A stretch of DNA of 64,000 bases from Enhydrobacter aerosaccus (GTDB lineage: Bacteria; Pseudomonadota; Alphaproteobacteria; Reyranellales; Reyranellaceae). How positions within the stretch are numbered: position 1 is the stretch's first letter; every line of letters begins with the position of its first letter. Shown here one piece after another: positions 43,318 to 53,173 of this stretch. The stretch lies in the NCBI GenBank assembly GCA_903832005.1, contig CAIKZO010000065.1, positions 1 through 64,000 of the forward strand. Direction: 5' to 3'. The notes beneath the pieces were generated by a model. The model was given only the letters and a program-made list of their open reading frames with translations, did not search any database and was not told where the DNA came from. The position numbers and the translations under genes were made by a program.

Positions 43318-43385
43318 GATCGTCCAGCCAGATATCGGCCGAAAATCCTTTTTTTACCAATGAGTTATCATCAAACGACAAGACT

Positions 43386-43414
43386 TTGACTCCCCGCCTC
43401 CCAAAGCTTATACC
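43386..43414 (+). promoter_or_regulatory. Candidate sigma-70 promoter for ffh
   Basis: TTGACT (43386-43391) and TATACC (43409-43414) are separated by exactly 17 bases, matching the vegetative consensus at five and four positions. The 217-bp gap between the CPBP gene and ffh also has T-rich stretches at 43351-43360. The distance to the ffh ATG (43535) leaves a leader of about 115 nt. Confidence 0.55.
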
Positions 43415-43534
43415 CCGGCCGCTCAATCGGTCGTGCCGATTTCTACAGTTCCCCCGTCGGGGAGCTCCGCTGGTCCGCGAAGGTTCGCGCACCGGCGCGA
43501 AAGTCGTTTGGGCAAACGGAGTGTTGGGACTGGG

Positions 43535-44938
43535 ATGTTCGAAGGTCTGAGCAAACGTCTGGGCGACGTATTCGATAAGCTTCGCGGGCGCGGTGCGCTC
43601 TCCGAAGCCGATGTCGATGAGGCCCTGCGCGAGGTTCGGACCGCGCTGCTCGAAGCCGATGTGGCGTTGCCCGTCGTGCGTGAGTTCATCGAATCCGTCC
43701 GTCCCAAGGCCATCGGTGCCGACGTCATACGTTCGGTCACGCCGGGCCAGATGGTCATCAAGATCGTCAACGATCACCTGGTGGAAATGCTGGGCGGCAC
43801 GGTCGCCGATCTCGACCTCAACGCCATTCCGCCGGTCGTGATCCTGATGGTCGGCCTCCAGGGCTCGGGCAAGACCACCTCCTCCGCCAAGATCGGCTAT
43901 CGCCTGAGCCAGGGCCCGCAGGGCATGGCGGCCGAGATGTTCGCCGGCAGCTTCTCCGTGAAACGCAAGGTCATGATGGCCTCGCTCGACACGCGCCGCC
44001 CGGCCGCACAGCAGCAGCTCAAGATCCTGGGCGAGCAGACCGGCGTATCGACGCTGCCGATCGTTCCCCTGGAAATGCCGCTGGCGATCACCAAGCGCGC
44101 GATGGAAACGGCGCGGCGCGAAGGCTTCGACGTCCTGATCCTCGACACCGCCGGCCGCCTGTCGATCGACGAAGAGCTGATGAAGGAAGTGGCCGACATC
44201 AGCGCGCTGGCCAAGCCCAAGGAAACCCTGCTGGTCGCCGACGCGATGACCGGCCAGGACGCCGTCAACGTCGCCAAGGCGTTCAATGAGCGACTGGCCG
44301 TCACCGGTATCGTGCTGACCCGCGTCGACGGCGACTCCCGCGGTGGTGCGGCGCTGTCGATGCGCGCTGTCACCGGCCGGCCGGTCAAGCTGATCGGTGT
44401 CGGTGAGAAGTTCGACCAGCTCGAGCCGTTCCATCCCGACCGTATCGCCAGCCGCATCCTCGGCATGGGCGACATCGTCTCGCTGGTCGAGCGTGCCGCC
44501 GAGAACATCGACAAGGAAGAGGCCGAGAAGCTCGCGGCCAAGGTCCGCAAGGGCCAGTTCGACATGGACGACCTGCTGAGCCAGCTGCGCCAGCTGCGCA
44601 AGATGGGCGGTCTCTCTGGCCTGATGGGCATGCTGCCAGGCGCCATGCAGGCCAAGGCCGCGATGTCGAAGGCTAAGATCGACGAGAACCAGCTCAAGCG
44701 CCAGGAAGCCGTGATCCTGTCGATGACGAAGAAGGAACGCCGCAACCCCGACGTGATCCATGCCTCGCGCAAGAAGCGCATCGCGGCGGGATCGGGCGTC
44801 CAGGTGCAGGACGTCAACAAGCTGCTCAAGCAGCACGCCGACATGGTCAAGATGATGAAGCGAGTGAACAAGCTCGGAGAAAAAGGATTCATGCGCAGCC
44901 TCGGAGGCATGCAGCCTCCGCCGGGTTTCCCGCGCTGA
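43535..44938 (+). CDS. ffh: Signal recognition particle protein Ffh
   Basis: A 467-residue SRP GTPase. It has an N domain beginning MFEGLSKRLGDVFDKLRGRG, the G domain with VGLQGSGKTTSSAKIGYRL, LDTRRPAAQQQLKIL, LILDTAGRLSIDEELM and TRVDGDSRGGAAL, and a Met-rich M domain (about 325-440; LMGMLPGAMQAKAAMSKAKI) that binds 4.5S RNA and signal peptides. It is the first gene of the block ffh-rpsP-rimM-trmD-rplS. The ATG at 43535 matches the family N-terminus; longer upstream frames are not coding. Confidence 0.97.
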   Translation: MFEGLSKRLGDVFDKLRGRGALSEADVDEALREVRTALLEADVALPVVREFIESVRPKAIGADVIRSVTPGQMVIKIVNDHLVEMLGGTVADLDLNAIPPVVILMVGLQGSGKTTSSAKIGYRLSQGPQGMAAEMFAGSFSVKRKVMMASLDTRRPAAQQQLKILGEQTGVSTLPIVPLEMPLAITKRAMETARREGFDVLILDTAGRLSIDEELMKEVADISALAKPKETLLVADAMTGQDAVNVAKAFNERLAVTGIVLTRVDGDSRGGAALSMRAVTGRPVKLIGVGEKFDQLEPFHPDRIASRILGMGDIVSLVERAAENIDKEEAEKLAAKVRKGQFDMDDLLSQLRQLRKMGGLSGLMGMLPGAMQAKAAMSKAKIDENQLKRQEAVILSMTKKERRNPDVIHASRKKRIAAGSGVQVQDVNKLLKQHADMVKMMKRVNKLGEKGFMRSLGGMQPPPGFPR

Positions 44939-44986
44939 AGGTTTCGTGAAGTTTTTAGACACTCAGACGACTTGTAAGGAGACAGA

Positions 44987-45367
44987 ATGCTAGCGATCCG
45001 CATGACCCGCCACGGCACCAAGAAGCGGCCGTTCTTCCACATCGTCGTGGCCGACGCGCGCAGCCCGCGCGATGGCCGCTTCATCGAGAAGCTGGGCACC
45101 TACAATCCGCTCCTGCCGCGCGAGCACGAGACCCGCATCACCCTCGACAAGGAGCGCATCGCTCATTGGCTGCAGGTCGGCGCCCGTCCGTCGGACCGCG
45201 TCGCCAAGTTCCTGGCGAACGCCGAGCTGATGAAGCCGCGCGAGCGCCGCGAGCAGACCAAGAAGAACCAGCCCCGCGCCAAGACGCAGGAGCGCATGAA
45301 GGCCGCCGCCGCGGCTGAAGCCGCTGCTGCTACGGCCGAGGCACCGAAGGAGGCCGCTGCTTCCTGA
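44987..45367 (+). CDS. rpsP: Ribosomal protein bS16
   Basis: A 126-residue ribosomal protein. The conserved N-terminal [20 protein letters not shown] is followed by a basic region and an Ala-rich C-terminal tail ([12 protein letters not shown]) that makes it longer than E. coli S16 (82 residues). Such tails are usual in alphaproteobacteria. AAGGAG precedes the ATG. The stop overlaps the rimM start by one base (TGATG), so the genes are coupled. Confidence 0.97.
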   Translation: MLAIRMTRHGTKKRPFFHIVVADARSPRDGRFIEKLGTYNPLLPREHETRITLDKERIAHWLQVGARPSDRVAKFLANAELMKPRERREQTKKNQPRAKTQERMKAAAAAEAAAATAEAPKEAAAS

Positions 45368-45882
45368 TGAGCGAAGACCGCGTCCTGCTGGGCGTCGTCG
45401 CGGCGCCACACGGCGTACGCGGTCTGGTGCGCATCAAGAGCTTCACCGAGGACCCGATGAAGGTGGCCGCTTATGGCCCCTTGTCGGATGAGACGGGGAA
45501 GAAGGAGTACCGGGTCGAAGCCCTCAGTGCCGCACGCGGTGCTGTGTTGGCCCGGATCGAGGGCGTAGCCGATCGCACGGCGGCCGAGGCGATACGTGGT
45601 TTGCGGCTCTATGTGGAGCGCACGCGATTGCCGGCAGCGGGCGAGAAGGAATGGTACGAGGCCGATCTGATCGGTCTCCGTGCCATTGGCCGGGACGGCA
45701 AGGAGTGGGGGAAGGTGACCGCCTTCCACAATTTCGGCGCCGGGTCGGTGATGGAAGTGTCGGCGGGGCTGATGTTGCCCTTCACCGACGAAGCGGTGCC
45801 CGAGATCGACGTCCCGGGCGGCAAGGTAGTGATCGATCCGCCGGCGGGTCTGCTGGCAGGTCGCGATACGAAGGAGGCGTGA
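45367..45882 (+). CDS. rimM: Ribosome maturation factor RimM
   Basis: A 171-residue protein with an N-terminal RimM domain ([20 protein letters not shown]) and a C-terminal PRC-barrel (about 90-160; [21 protein letters not shown]). It assists 30S head maturation by binding S19. It overlaps rpsP by one base and precedes trmD by 22 bp. Confidence 0.96.
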   Translation: MSEDRVLLGVVAAPHGVRGLVRIKSFTEDPMKVAAYGPLSDETGKKEYRVEALSAARGAVLARIEGVADRTAAEAIRGLRLYVERTRLPAAGEKEWYEADLIGLRAIGRDGKEWGKVTAFHNFGAGSVMEVSAGLMLPFTDEAVPEIDVPGGKVVIDPPAGLLAGRDTKEA

Positions 45883-45904
45883 GGCAACGTGTGGCGCGCG
45901 GCCG

Positions 45905-46624
45905 ATGTGGACAGCTAAGGCGCTGACGCTCTTCCCGGAGATGTTTCCGGGCCCGCTGGGTGAGAGCCTGGCCGGCAAGGCTTTGAAGGAGGGCATCTGG
46001 TCGCTCGACGCGGTCGACATCAGGCGGTTCGCCAAGGACCGCCACGGCACGGTGGACGATGCACCGTTCGGAGGCGGCGCCGGCATGGTGTTGAAGCCCG
46101 ATATTCTCTCGGCGGCGATCGAAGCGGTCGCCGTGCCTGGAATGTCGAAGCTGCTGATGTCACCGCGAGGCGCGCCGTTCAGTCAGGTGCGCGGGCGGGA
46201 GCTGGCGGCGGGACCGGGTGTGTTGCTGGTGTGCGGACGGTTTGAAGGCGTGGATGAAAGGGTCATCGAGGCCCACGCGCTGGAAGAGGTTTCGGTCGGT
46301 GATTTCGTGCTCTCGGGCGGCGAGATCGCGGCCATGGCGGTGATGGATTGTTGCGTAAGGCTGCTGCCCGGCGTGATGGGCGCGGCTCAATCGGCGAGTG
46401 AGGAGAGTTTCGAGGACGGACTGCTGGAGTACCCGCACTACACGCGGCCCGCGACCTGGGCCGGACCGGATGGGATCGAACGGCGCGTGCCGGACGTCCT
46501 GGTCTCCGGCCACCACGGCAAGGTGGCGGCGTGGCGGATGAGCCAGCGGGAAGAGATTACGCGGCGGCGGCGGCCCGATCTGTGGGAACGCCGGCGGACC
46601 GCGAAGGTGAACGAAGAGAAGTGA
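45905..46624 (+). CDS. trmD: tRNA (guanine(37)-N1)-methyltransferase
   Basis: A 239-residue SPOUT methyltransferase. It has [52 protein letters not shown] and [15 protein letters not shown], which form the knotted SAM site. m1G37 prevents frameshifting. The gene is the fourth of the block and ends 16 bp before rplS. Confidence 0.97.
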   Translation: MWTAKALTLFPEMFPGPLGESLAGKALKEGIWSLDAVDIRRFAKDRHGTVDDAPFGGGAGMVLKPDILSAAIEAVAVPGMSKLLMSPRGAPFSQVRGRELAAGPGVLLVCGRFEGVDERVIEAHALEEVSVGDFVLSGGEIAAMAVMDCCVRLLPGVMGAAQSASEESFEDGLLEYPHYTRPATWAGPDGIERRVPDVLVSGHHGKVAAWRMSQREEITRRRRPDLWERRRTAKVNEEK

Positions 46625-46640
46625 TGAAAGGACGGATACG

Positions 46641-47126
46641 ATGAACATTCTCGACACGATCGGCCAGTCGACGATCGACAAAGTGCAGGCCGAGCGGCCC
46701 GTGCCCTACTTCGAGTCGGGCGACACGCTCAAGGTGCACGTCAAGGTGCAGGAAGGTAATCGCGAGCGCCTTCAGGTCTACGAAGGCCTCTGCATCGCCC
46801 GCAAGAACGCCGGCGTGAACTCCTCGTTCACCGTGCGCAAGATCTCGTTCGGCGAAGGCGTCGAGCGCGTGTTCCCGCTCTACGGCCCCAGCATCTGGGA
46901 AATCGAAGTCGTCCGTAAGGGCGTCGTGCGCCGCGCCAAGCTCTATTACCTGCGCGACCTGCGCGGCAAGGCGAGCCGCATCGCCGAGGACACCGACGCC
47001 CAGCGCGAGCTGCTCGCCACGCAGGCCGAGGAGGCTCTCAAGCGTCCGCGCCGCGAGAAGCTCAAGAAGGAAAAGCCCAAGGAAGAAAAGGGTGTCCGCA
47101 ACGCCAAGGGCGGCGGAAAGAAGTAG
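46641..47126 (+). CDS. rplS: Ribosomal protein bL19
   Basis: A 161-residue protein. The core (about 1-115) has [19 protein letters not shown] and the conserved [23 protein letters not shown], and there is a C-terminal Lys/Glu-rich extension ([12 protein letters not shown]). E. coli L19 has 115 residues, so the last 45 are an alphaproteobacterial tail. GATACG-type spacing follows trmD; leuC starts 7 bp after the stop. Confidence 0.96.
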   Translation: MNILDTIGQSTIDKVQAERPVPYFESGDTLKVHVKVQEGNRERLQVYEGLCIARKNAGVNSSFTVRKISFGEGVERVFPLYGPSIWEIEVVRKGVVRRAKLYYLRDLRGKASRIAEDTDAQRELLATQAEEALKRPRREKLKKEKPKEEKGVRNAKGGGKK

Positions 47127-47133
47127 GCGCACC

Positions 47134-48570
47134 ATGGCGTTCCGCAAGAAGTCGGCTACTCCCCCGCCTCCGCCGCCTCCGCCGCGGACGCTGTTCGAGA
47201 AAATCTGGGACAACCACGTCGTCCATCGTCAGGACGACGGGACCTGCGTCCTCTACATCGACCGCCACCTCGTCCACGAGGTGACCAGCCCGCAGGCCTT
47301 CGAAGGCCTGCGCATGGCGGGCCGGCAGTTGCGCCGTCCCGACGCCACCATCGCCGTCGCCGATCACAACACGCCGACCACGACCGGCCCGATGGACGAG
47401 GAATCGCGCATCCAGGTCGAGACGCTCGAGAAGAACGTCGCCGACTTCCACGTGCCCTACTTCGGCATGGACGATCCGCGCCGCGGCATCGTGCACGTGA
47501 TCGGCCCCGAGCAGGGCCTGACGCTTCCGGGCATGACGATCGTGTGCGGCGACAGCCACACCTCGACGCACGGCGCGATGGGCGCGCTGGCCTTCGGCAT
47601 CGGCACCTCCGAGGTCGAGCACGTGCTCGCCACGCAGACGCTGATCCAGAAGCCGGCGAAGAACATGCGCGTCGCCGTCGAAGGCGTGCTGCCGCTCGGC
47701 GTCACCGCCAAGGACGTCATCCTGGCGATCATCGGCAAGCTCGGCACCGCCGGCGGCACCGGTTACGTGATCGAATATGCCGGCCGCGCCATTCGTGATC
47801 TCACGATGGAAGGCCGCATGACGGTCTGCAACATGTCGATCGAGGCGGGCGCGCGCGCCGGCCTGATCGCGCCGGACGAGGCGACCTTCCAGTATCTCGA
47901 AGGCCGTCCCTACGCCCCGAAGGGCGGCGCCTGGGATCTCGCGCTGTCGCAGTGGCGTCGTCTGCCGTCCGACAAGGGCGCGCACTTCGACATGCAGCTC
48001 GACCTCAACGCCTCGGACATTCCGCCGATGGTGACCTGGGGCACCAGCCCGCAGGATGCGCTGCCGATCACCGACGTGGTTCCCGACCCGGCCAATGCGC
48101 CGGACGAGAACATGCGCGAAGCCTGGACCCGGTCGCTGGCCTACATGGGCCTGACGCCGGGCACCAAGCTGGTCGACGTGCCGATCGATCGTGTCTTCAT
48201 CGGCTCGTGCACCAACGGCCGCATCGAGGATCTGCGCGCCGCGGCCGAAATCGCGCGCGGCCGCAAGGTCGCGTCGAACGTGTCGGCGATGGTCGTGCCG
48301 GGCTCCGGCCTGGTGAAGGCCGAGGCCGAACGCGAAGGTCTCGACAAGATCTTCATCGAGGCCGGCTTCGAATGGCGCCTGCAGGGTTGCTCGATGTGCC
48401 TGGCCATGAACGCCGACCGGATCGAACCCGGCCAGCGCTGCGCCTCGACCTCGAACCGCAACTTCGAGGGCCGTCAGGGCCGCGGGGGACGCACCCACCT
48501 GCTCAGCCCGGCCATGGCAGCAGCCGCCGCCATCAAGGGCACTCTGGCGGATGTGCGCGACTTCCAATAG
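47134..48570 (+). CDS. leuC: 3-isopropylmalate dehydratase large subunit
   Basis: A 478-residue aconitase-family subunit of leucine synthesis. The [4Fe-4S] ligands are the Cys in [15 protein letters not shown] and the two Cys in GCSMCLAMN. Substrate-binding sequences include VADHNTPTT and [20 protein letters not shown]. It has an unusual N-terminal extension of about 18 residues with eight consecutive prolines before [10 protein letters not shown]. It starts 7 bp after rplS and ends at a strong hairpin terminator; leuD is 1 gene away. The ATG at 47134 is the only start in frame. Confidence 0.96.
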   Translation: MAFRKKSATPPPPPPPPRTLFEKIWDNHVVHRQDDGTCVLYIDRHLVHEVTSPQAFEGLRMAGRQLRRPDATIAVADHNTPTTTGPMDEESRIQVETLEKNVADFHVPYFGMDDPRRGIVHVIGPEQGLTLPGMTIVCGDSHTSTHGAMGALAFGIGTSEVEHVLATQTLIQKPAKNMRVAVEGVLPLGVTAKDVILAIIGKLGTAGGTGYVIEYAGRAIRDLTMEGRMTVCNMSIEAGARAGLIAPDEATFQYLEGRPYAPKGGAWDLALSQWRRLPSDKGAHFDMQLDLNASDIPPMVTWGTSPQDALPITDVVPDPANAPDENMREAWTRSLAYMGLTPGTKLVDVPIDRVFIGSCTNGRIEDLRAAAEIARGRKVASNVSAMVVPGSGLVKAEAEREGLDKIFIEAGFEWRLQGCSMCLAMNADRIEPGQRCASTSNRNFEGRQGRGGRTHLLSPAMAAAAAIKGTLADVRDFQ

Positions 48571-48599
48571 TCAGCGTCCAATCCACGATGCTAGAATCA

Positions 48600-48633
48600 C
48601 GGGCGGTGCAGCGATGCACCGCCCGATTTCTTT
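48600..48633 (+). terminator. Intrinsic terminator after leuC
   Basis: A perfect 11-bp stem, CGGGCGGTGCA (48600-48610) with TGCACCGCCCG (48615-48625), closes a 4-nt loop GCGA. It is followed by ATTTCTTT (48626-48633). The position 29 bp after the leuC stop and the strong G+C stem fit a Rho-independent terminator, although the T run is interrupted by one C. Confidence 0.75.
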
Positions 48634-48649
48634 GGGGAGAGGAGTCGCC

Positions 48650-49120
48650 ATGACGGATGCGCCGCCGCCACCGCCGGTCTGGGACGTCCAGACGACCGGC
48701 CCCGCCACCGTCGGCTATGGCGGCTTCTGGATCCGGGTCGTGGCCTACATCCTCGACGCCATCCTGCTCGGCATCGCCTCGGGCATCATCGGCCTCGTGA
48801 CCGGAACCCGGTTCGCCGCCACGGACTTCACCAATTTCGACTACACCACCAATGGCGCGTCCCTAGTCGTGGGCTGGCTCTATTTTGCGCTGATGGAAAG
48901 CTCGGAACGCGGTGCCACCGTGGGCAAGATGGCGGTCGGGCTGCGGGTCGTCACCGACACCGGCCAGCGCCTCAGCTTCGCCAATGCCACAGGGCGGTAC
49001 TTCGCCAAGTTCATCTCGGCGATCATCCTCTGCATCGGCTTCATCATGGTGGCTTTCACCGACCGCAAGCGCGGCCTGCACGACATGATCGCGGGCACGC
49101 TGGTGGTCAAAAGCCGCTAG
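48650..49120 (+). CDS. RDD family membrane protein
   Basis: A 156-residue protein with a Pro-rich N-terminus and an RDD domain (about residues 24-155) that contains three or four transmembrane segments. Features are GGFWIRVVAYILDAILLGIASG (conserved Arg and Asp), ERGATVGKMAVGLRVV and the closing DRKRGLHDMIAGTLVV. The role of RDD proteins is mostly unknown; transport has been proposed for some. The start at 48650 has GGAG upstream, beyond the leuC terminator, so it must have its own promoter or read-through. Confidence 0.88.
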   Translation: MTDAPPPPPVWDVQTTGPATVGYGGFWIRVVAYILDAILLGIASGIIGLVTGTRFAATDFTNFDYTTNGASLVVGWLYFALMESSERGATVGKMAVGLRVVTDTGQRLSFANATGRYFAKFISAIILCIGFIMVAFTDRKRGLHDMIAGTLVVKSR

Positions 49121-49182
49121 ATCAGGCGGCTTGACGTCCCCCCGGAAAGGCCGTTTATTCCGGGCCTTCCCGCGAGGTTTGC

Positions 49183-49797
49183 ATGGAAAAATTCAATACG
49201 TTGCGCGGTGTCGCCGCGCCAATGCCGATGGTCAATATCGACACCGATATGATCATCCCGAAGAACTTCCTGAAGACCATCAAGCGGACCGGTCTCAAGG
49301 ACGGCCTGTTCTACGAGATGCGCTGGACCGCCGACGGCCAGAAGAAGGACTTTATCCTCGACCAGCCGGCCTACAAGGACGCCAAGGTCATCGTGGCGGG
49401 CCCGAACTTCGGTTGCGGCTCGAGCCGCGAGCACGCGCCGTGGGCGCTGCTCGACTTCGGCATCCGCTGCATCATCTCCGAGGGCTTCGCGGACATTTTC
49501 TACAACAACTGCTTCAAGAACGGCATCCTGCCGATCAAGATGCCGAAAGAGATCATCGACAAGCTGATGGACGACGCGAGCCGCGGCTCGAACGCCGTCC
49601 TCGAGATCGATCTCGAGAAGCAGGAGATCAAGGGTCCGGACGGCGGCACCGTCCACTTCGAGATCGATCCGTTCCGCAAGAAGTGCCTGCTCGAGGGCCT
49701 CGACGACATCGGCCTCACGCTCGAGAAGAAATCGGACATCGACGACTTCGAAAAGAAGCAGCGCGCTGCCCAGCCGTGGCTGCACGCCGCGGAGTAA
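49183..49797 (+). CDS. leuD: 3-isopropylmalate dehydratase small subunit
   Basis: A 204-residue swivel-domain subunit that completes the LeuCD isomerase. It has [39 protein letters not shown] and [15 protein letters not shown]. The C-terminus is as in the alphaproteobacterial type. The 62-bp gap after the RDD gene contains the ribosome-binding site and no strong hairpin. leuB follows after 26 bp. Confidence 0.96.
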   Translation: MEKFNTLRGVAAPMPMVNIDTDMIIPKNFLKTIKRTGLKDGLFYEMRWTADGQKKDFILDQPAYKDAKVIVAGPNFGCGSSREHAPWALLDFGIRCIISEGFADIFYNNCFKNGILPIKMPKEIIDKLMDDASRGSNAVLEIDLEKQEIKGPDGGTVHFEIDPFRKKCLLEGLDDIGLTLEKKSDIDDFEKKQRAAQPWLHAAE

Positions 49798-49823
49798 CCA
49801 TCTAGCCAAAAGAGAAGAAGACA

Positions 49824-50942
49824 ATGGCGTCGAATCGCAATTTGCTGGTGCTGCCGGGTGACGGCATCGGCCCCGAAGTCATGAACGAAGTGCGCAAGGT
49901 CATTGCCTGGATGGGCAAGAAGCGCGCGATCGGCTTCGACATCAAGGAAGACCTCGTGGGCGGCGCCGCTCTCGACAAGCACAACACGCCGATCACCGAC
50001 GACACGACGAAGATCGCGCTCGAAGCCGATGCCGTGCTGTTCGGCTCGGTCGGCGGCCCGAAGTGGGACACCGCCGACTTCAGCAAGAAACCCGAGCGCG
50101 GCCTGCTCCGCCTGCGCAAGGAGATGGACCTCTTCGCCAACCTGCGCCCGGCCAAGGTGTTCGACGCGCTGGTCGATGCCTCGTCGCTCAAGCCCGAGAT
50201 CGTCAAGGGTCTCGACATCATGATCATCCGCGAGCTGACCAGCGGTGTGTATTTCGGCGAGCCGCGCGGTCGCCACACCAACGCCAAGGGCGAGGTCGAG
50301 GCCTTCGACACCCAGCGCTACACGGTCCCCGAGATCCGTCGCGTCTGCGCGGTGGCCTTCGAACTGGCACGCAAGCGCAAGAACAAGGTCCTCTCCACCG
50401 AGAAGGCCAACGTGATGTACACCGGCGTGCTGTGGCGCGAGGAAGCGACCAAGTTGCACAAGGAAAGCTACAGCGACGTACAGCTGAGCCACATGTATGC
50501 CGATGCGCTCGCCATGCAGCTGCTGCGCGCGCCAAAGGAATTCGACGTCATCGTCACCGACAACCTGTTCGGCGACATCCTGTCGGACGAAGCCTCGATG
50601 CTGACCGGCTCGCTCGGCCTCCTGCCATCGGCCTCGCTGGGCGCGCCCGACGCCACCGGCCGTCGCAAGGCGCTGTACGAGCCGATCCACGGCAGCGCGC
50701 CTGACATCGCAGGCAAGGGCCTCGCCAATCCGATCGCCCAGACGCTCAGCTACGCGATGATGCTGCGCTACTCTTTCGACCTCGGCAAAGACGCCGACAT
50801 GGTCGAACTGGCCGTCGAGAACGTGCTGAAGGCGGGCTATCGCACCGGCGACCTTCTGGTCGGCAACACCGCCGGCACCAAGAAGGTCGGCACCCAGGAA
50901 ATGGGCGACGCGATCGTCAAGGAACTCGACAGGCTCGCTTAG
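49824..50942 (+). CDS. leuB: 3-isopropylmalate dehydrogenase
   Basis: A 372-residue NAD-dependent decarboxylating dehydrogenase. It has [60 protein letters not shown] and the Mg-binding [20 protein letters not shown]. It catalyses the step after LeuCD. The stop is only 3 bp from the stop of the convergent methyltransferase gene. leuA is not in the window. Confidence 0.97.
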   Translation: MASNRNLLVLPGDGIGPEVMNEVRKVIAWMGKKRAIGFDIKEDLVGGAALDKHNTPITDDTTKIALEADAVLFGSVGGPKWDTADFSKKPERGLLRLRKEMDLFANLRPAKVFDALVDASSLKPEIVKGLDIMIIRELTSGVYFGEPRGRHTNAKGEVEAFDTQRYTVPEIRRVCAVAFELARKRKNKVLSTEKANVMYTGVLWREEATKLHKESYSDVQLSHMYADALAMQLLRAPKEFDVIVTDNLFGDILSDEASMLTGSLGLLPSASLGAPDATGRRKALYEPIHGSAPDIAGKGLANPIAQTLSYAMMLRYSFDLGKDADMVELAVENVLKAGYRTGDLLVGNTAGTKKVGTQEMGDAIVKELDRLA

Positions 50943-50945
50943 GCT

Positions 50946-51719
50946 TCAGTAGTAGGCCTTTTCCGCTTTCGGCGGATCGATCGTGAAAGAGCGCAAGGGC
51001 TCCCCATCGGGGCCGCTGCGGACGCGGTTGCGGATGCTATGCTCCAGCACGGTGACTTCCGACGCCGCGTAGAACGCGTCGCAATCCTCGCCCGCTTCGA
51101 AGTAGCGGCCGAGATCGCACCGGCTCAGGTCACCAAGGAACACGGCGGACATTTCCGAATTGCCGTGCTTCAGGAAAGTGAAGGGCCGCCCTTCCTTGCG
51201 CAGATAGAGCGCGATCAGGCGGATCGCCTTGTAGATCAGCGAACTGTCGTGAAACATCACGGCGGAGCTGTTCTTCATCACCGGCAACGCCCACAGGAAA
51301 TCGCGAAAGCAGGCCTGGTCGGTGTGCTCGCCATCGATGAAGGCAAGGTCGAAGCGACGATCGGATACCGCCATCGTGTCGATCGGTCCGTCATGGGTCG
51401 TCAGTTTCTCGGTGGCCAGCCCGGCCTTGTGCAACCGGTCGAGCATCGACTGGGTCGTGATGCCGGCATAGTCGAACAGCGCACCGCGTTCGTCGGGCAG
51501 CGTCTTGCCGCGTTCGTCGATCGACAGGATCGCGGCGCAGGCAGGATCGACGAGGAAAGGCGCGAGGCTGCCGCCGAGGAACGAGCCGATCTCGAGATAG
51601 GCGTAGCCAGGCGCCAGATCGCCCATCAGGCGCCTGGCCGCCAGCAGGAACGCCTTGTCGCGATCGCTGCTCTGCGACTCGATCGGAAAATGTTGAGCGA
51701 TCTCGGACGCTGTCGGCAT
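50946..51719 (-). CDS. Class I SAM-dependent methyltransferase-like protein
   Basis: A 257-residue protein of the Methyltransf_24 style. Motif I is YAYLEIGSFLGGSLAPFL (about 40-57) and FDLAFIDGEHTDQACFRDF is the conserved acid-DGxH region near residues 123-141. The C-terminus has a conserved-looking SEMSAVFLGDLSRCD. The substrate is unknown. It is divergent from no gene in the window; it converges on leuB. No ribosome-binding site is obvious, so the start is uncertain. Confidence 0.7.
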   Translation of the reverse strand: MPTASEIAQHFPIESQSSDRDKAFLLAARRLMGDLAPGYAYLEIGSFLGGSLAPFLVDPACAAILSIDERGKTLPDERGALFDYAGITTQSMLDRLHKAGLATEKLTTHDGPIDTMAVSDRRFDLAFIDGEHTDQACFRDFLWALPVMKNSSAVMFHDSSLIYKAIRLIALYLRKEGRPFTFLKHGNSEMSAVFLGDLSRCDLGRYFEAGEDCDAFYAASEVTVLEHSIRNRVRSGPDGEPLRSFTIDPPKAEKAYY

Positions 51720-51784
51720 TGGGAACCACGCGGGAGTGAGCGATGAAGACGTCGCTCCTCCATAGCGGTGCGGATGCCCGCGGG

Positions 51785-52552
51785 CTAGCGGTCCTCGCCG
51801 GTGGCACGATCGAGCGCCGTCGCAAAGGCCTCCATCTCGTTGGCGGCGATGTCCGACACGGCATGCATCTCGAAACCGTCATGGCGCCATTGGGCCATGG
51901 CGAAGCCGTTGTGCTCGACCACCTTGGCTTTCGTATTGCCGGGCGACGTGGCCGGCCACAGCGACAGCGCCACGCGATGCTGGTTGTGGCGATAGACCAG
52001 CACCGAGATCTTGCGGCCCGCCACGACATCGACCCGGCCGCCCTCCAGCGGGAAGCCGTCGCTGGTGAGGTCGTGCACGGGCGGTGAATAGTCGAGGCGG
52101 CCGGCGAACCACGGCTTCACCGTGTGCCGGTCGGTCGAGGCAACGTCGACAGGATGGTCGCTGCTGGCGACGCGCATGTAGGTCGAGACCAGATCTTCGT
52201 CGCCCGGAGCACCGCTGCGGCCCGTGAAGGTGCCGCCCACCCAGCCGATCGACACCGCCACGATCAGGCTGGCAGCCATCGCCGCGAACTTGGTCCATTG
52301 CGGCATCGTCCGGCGCGGCGCGGCTGCGGCCGAAATCGTGCGCAGCTCGCGCTCGATGCGGGCGCGCAGCAGGTCGGGCGCGGGCTCCACGGGCAGCTCG
52401 TGCAGGAAGCCACTCATCGCGCGCGTCTCTTCGAGACGGCGCCGGCAGTCCGGGCAGCCCGCCAGGGCCTGCTCGAAGGCCGCACTCTCCGTCGCCGACA
52501 GCTCGCCGTCGACATAGGCGTCCACCATCGCCTCACATGTCGGGCAGTCCAT
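51785..52552 (-). CDS. Anti-sigma factor, zinc-finger (zf-HC2-like) membrane type
   Basis: A 255-residue regulator. Its N-terminal cytoplasmic domain has the cysteine pairs C3/C6 and C33/C36 (MDCPTCEAMV and GCPDCRRRL), which resembles a zinc anti-sigma domain; a single transmembrane helix follows at about 88-108 (FAAMAASLIVAVSIGWVGG), and the periplasmic part is about 145 residues. The gene starts 20 bp inside the sigma gene, so they are translationally coupled. It should hold the ECF sigma factor until a signal (possibly redox or envelope stress) releases it. The start at 52552 is ATG. Confidence 0.9.
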   Translation of the reverse strand: MDCPTCEAMVDAYVDGELSATESAAFEQALAGCPDCRRRLEETRAMSGFLHELPVEPAPDLLRARIERELRTISAAAAPRRTMPQWTKFAAMAASLIVAVSIGWVGGTFTGRSGAPGDEDLVSTYMRVASSDHPVDVASTDRHTVKPWFAGRLDYSPPVHDLTSDGFPLEGGRVDVVAGRKISVLVYRHNQHRVALSLWPATSPGNTKAKVVEHNGFAMAQWRHDGFEMHAVSDIAANEMEAFATALDRATGEDR

Positions 52553-53123
52553 GCTCTCTCCTTCCGAGGCGACCGCGTAGTTCGACCGCCAGTTTCTCGC
52601 GCGCCCTCGCCAGGCGCGACATGATCGTGCCGACCGGCAGGTCGAGCACCGACGCGATCTGCTTGTAGGAAAGATCCTCGATCTCGCGCAGCACGAGGAT
52701 CTCGCGGGTATCGGCCGGCAAGGCCGCCAGTGCCGCCGCGACGTGACGGCGCCGATCGCTTGCCAGGGCACTCTCTTCCGGGTCCGGGCCTTCCGCCGCC
52801 CGGTCCTCGACGACATCGAGCGGCTGGTCGTTCACACCCTTGCGGGCGCGGAAGTCGCTCCAGGTGTTGCGCACAATGCGCATCAGCCAGGGCCGCGCTT
52901 CCTCGCCGCGGAAAGCGTGGAAGTAGCGCAACGCCCGCAGCACCGCCTCCTGCGCCAGGTCCTGGGCCTGCACCGGATCGCGCGTCAGGTAGCGCGCGAA
53001 GCCATAGGCCGCATCGAGGTGCGGCAGCACGATCGCGCGAAAACGCTCGACCGTCGCCGCATCGGGACGCGGCCCCTCCACGAGAGGCGGGCCAAGGGGG
53101 AATCCGTCCGACATTCCATCCAT
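52533..53123 (-). CDS. ECF-type RNA polymerase sigma factor
   Basis: A 196-residue sigma-70 family factor with region 2 (about 25-95; VLPHLDAAYGFARYLTRDP and RPWLMRIVRNTWSDFRAR) and region 4 (about 130-185; LPADTREILVLREIEDLSYK and VGTIMSRLARAREKLAVELR). Region 3 is absent, as in ECF factors. It lies beside its anti-sigma gene and has a promoter with the same element found upstream of the divergent phosphoesterase, consistent with autoregulation. The ATG at 53123 or 53114 is possible. The ECF subgroup was not determined. Confidence 0.93.
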   Translation of the reverse strand: MDGMSDGFPLGPPLVEGPRPDAATVERFRAIVLPHLDAAYGFARYLTRDPVQAQDLAQEAVLRALRYFHAFRGEEARPWLMRIVRNTWSDFRARKGVNDQPLDVVEDRAAEGPDPEESALASDRRRHVAAALAALPADTREILVLREIEDLSYKQIASVLDLPVGTIMSRLARAREKLAVELRGRLGRREHGLPDM

Positions 53124-53131
53124 TAGGCCAT

Positions 53132-53161
53132 CAATACCGGGGCACGGTCGATTTTATTCCC
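53132..53161 (-). promoter_or_regulatory. Candidate ECF promoter upstream of the sigma factor gene
   Basis: On the minus strand GGGAATA (53161-53155) is followed by 16 bases and then GGTATTG (53138-53132), leaving eight bases before the ATG at 53123. The same word pair with identical 16-base spacing occurs on the plus strand at 53174-53203 in front of the phosphoesterase gene. Its shape fits a -35/-10 pair for an ECF factor. Confidence 0.7.
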
Positions 53162-53173
53162 TCGAAAGAAATC

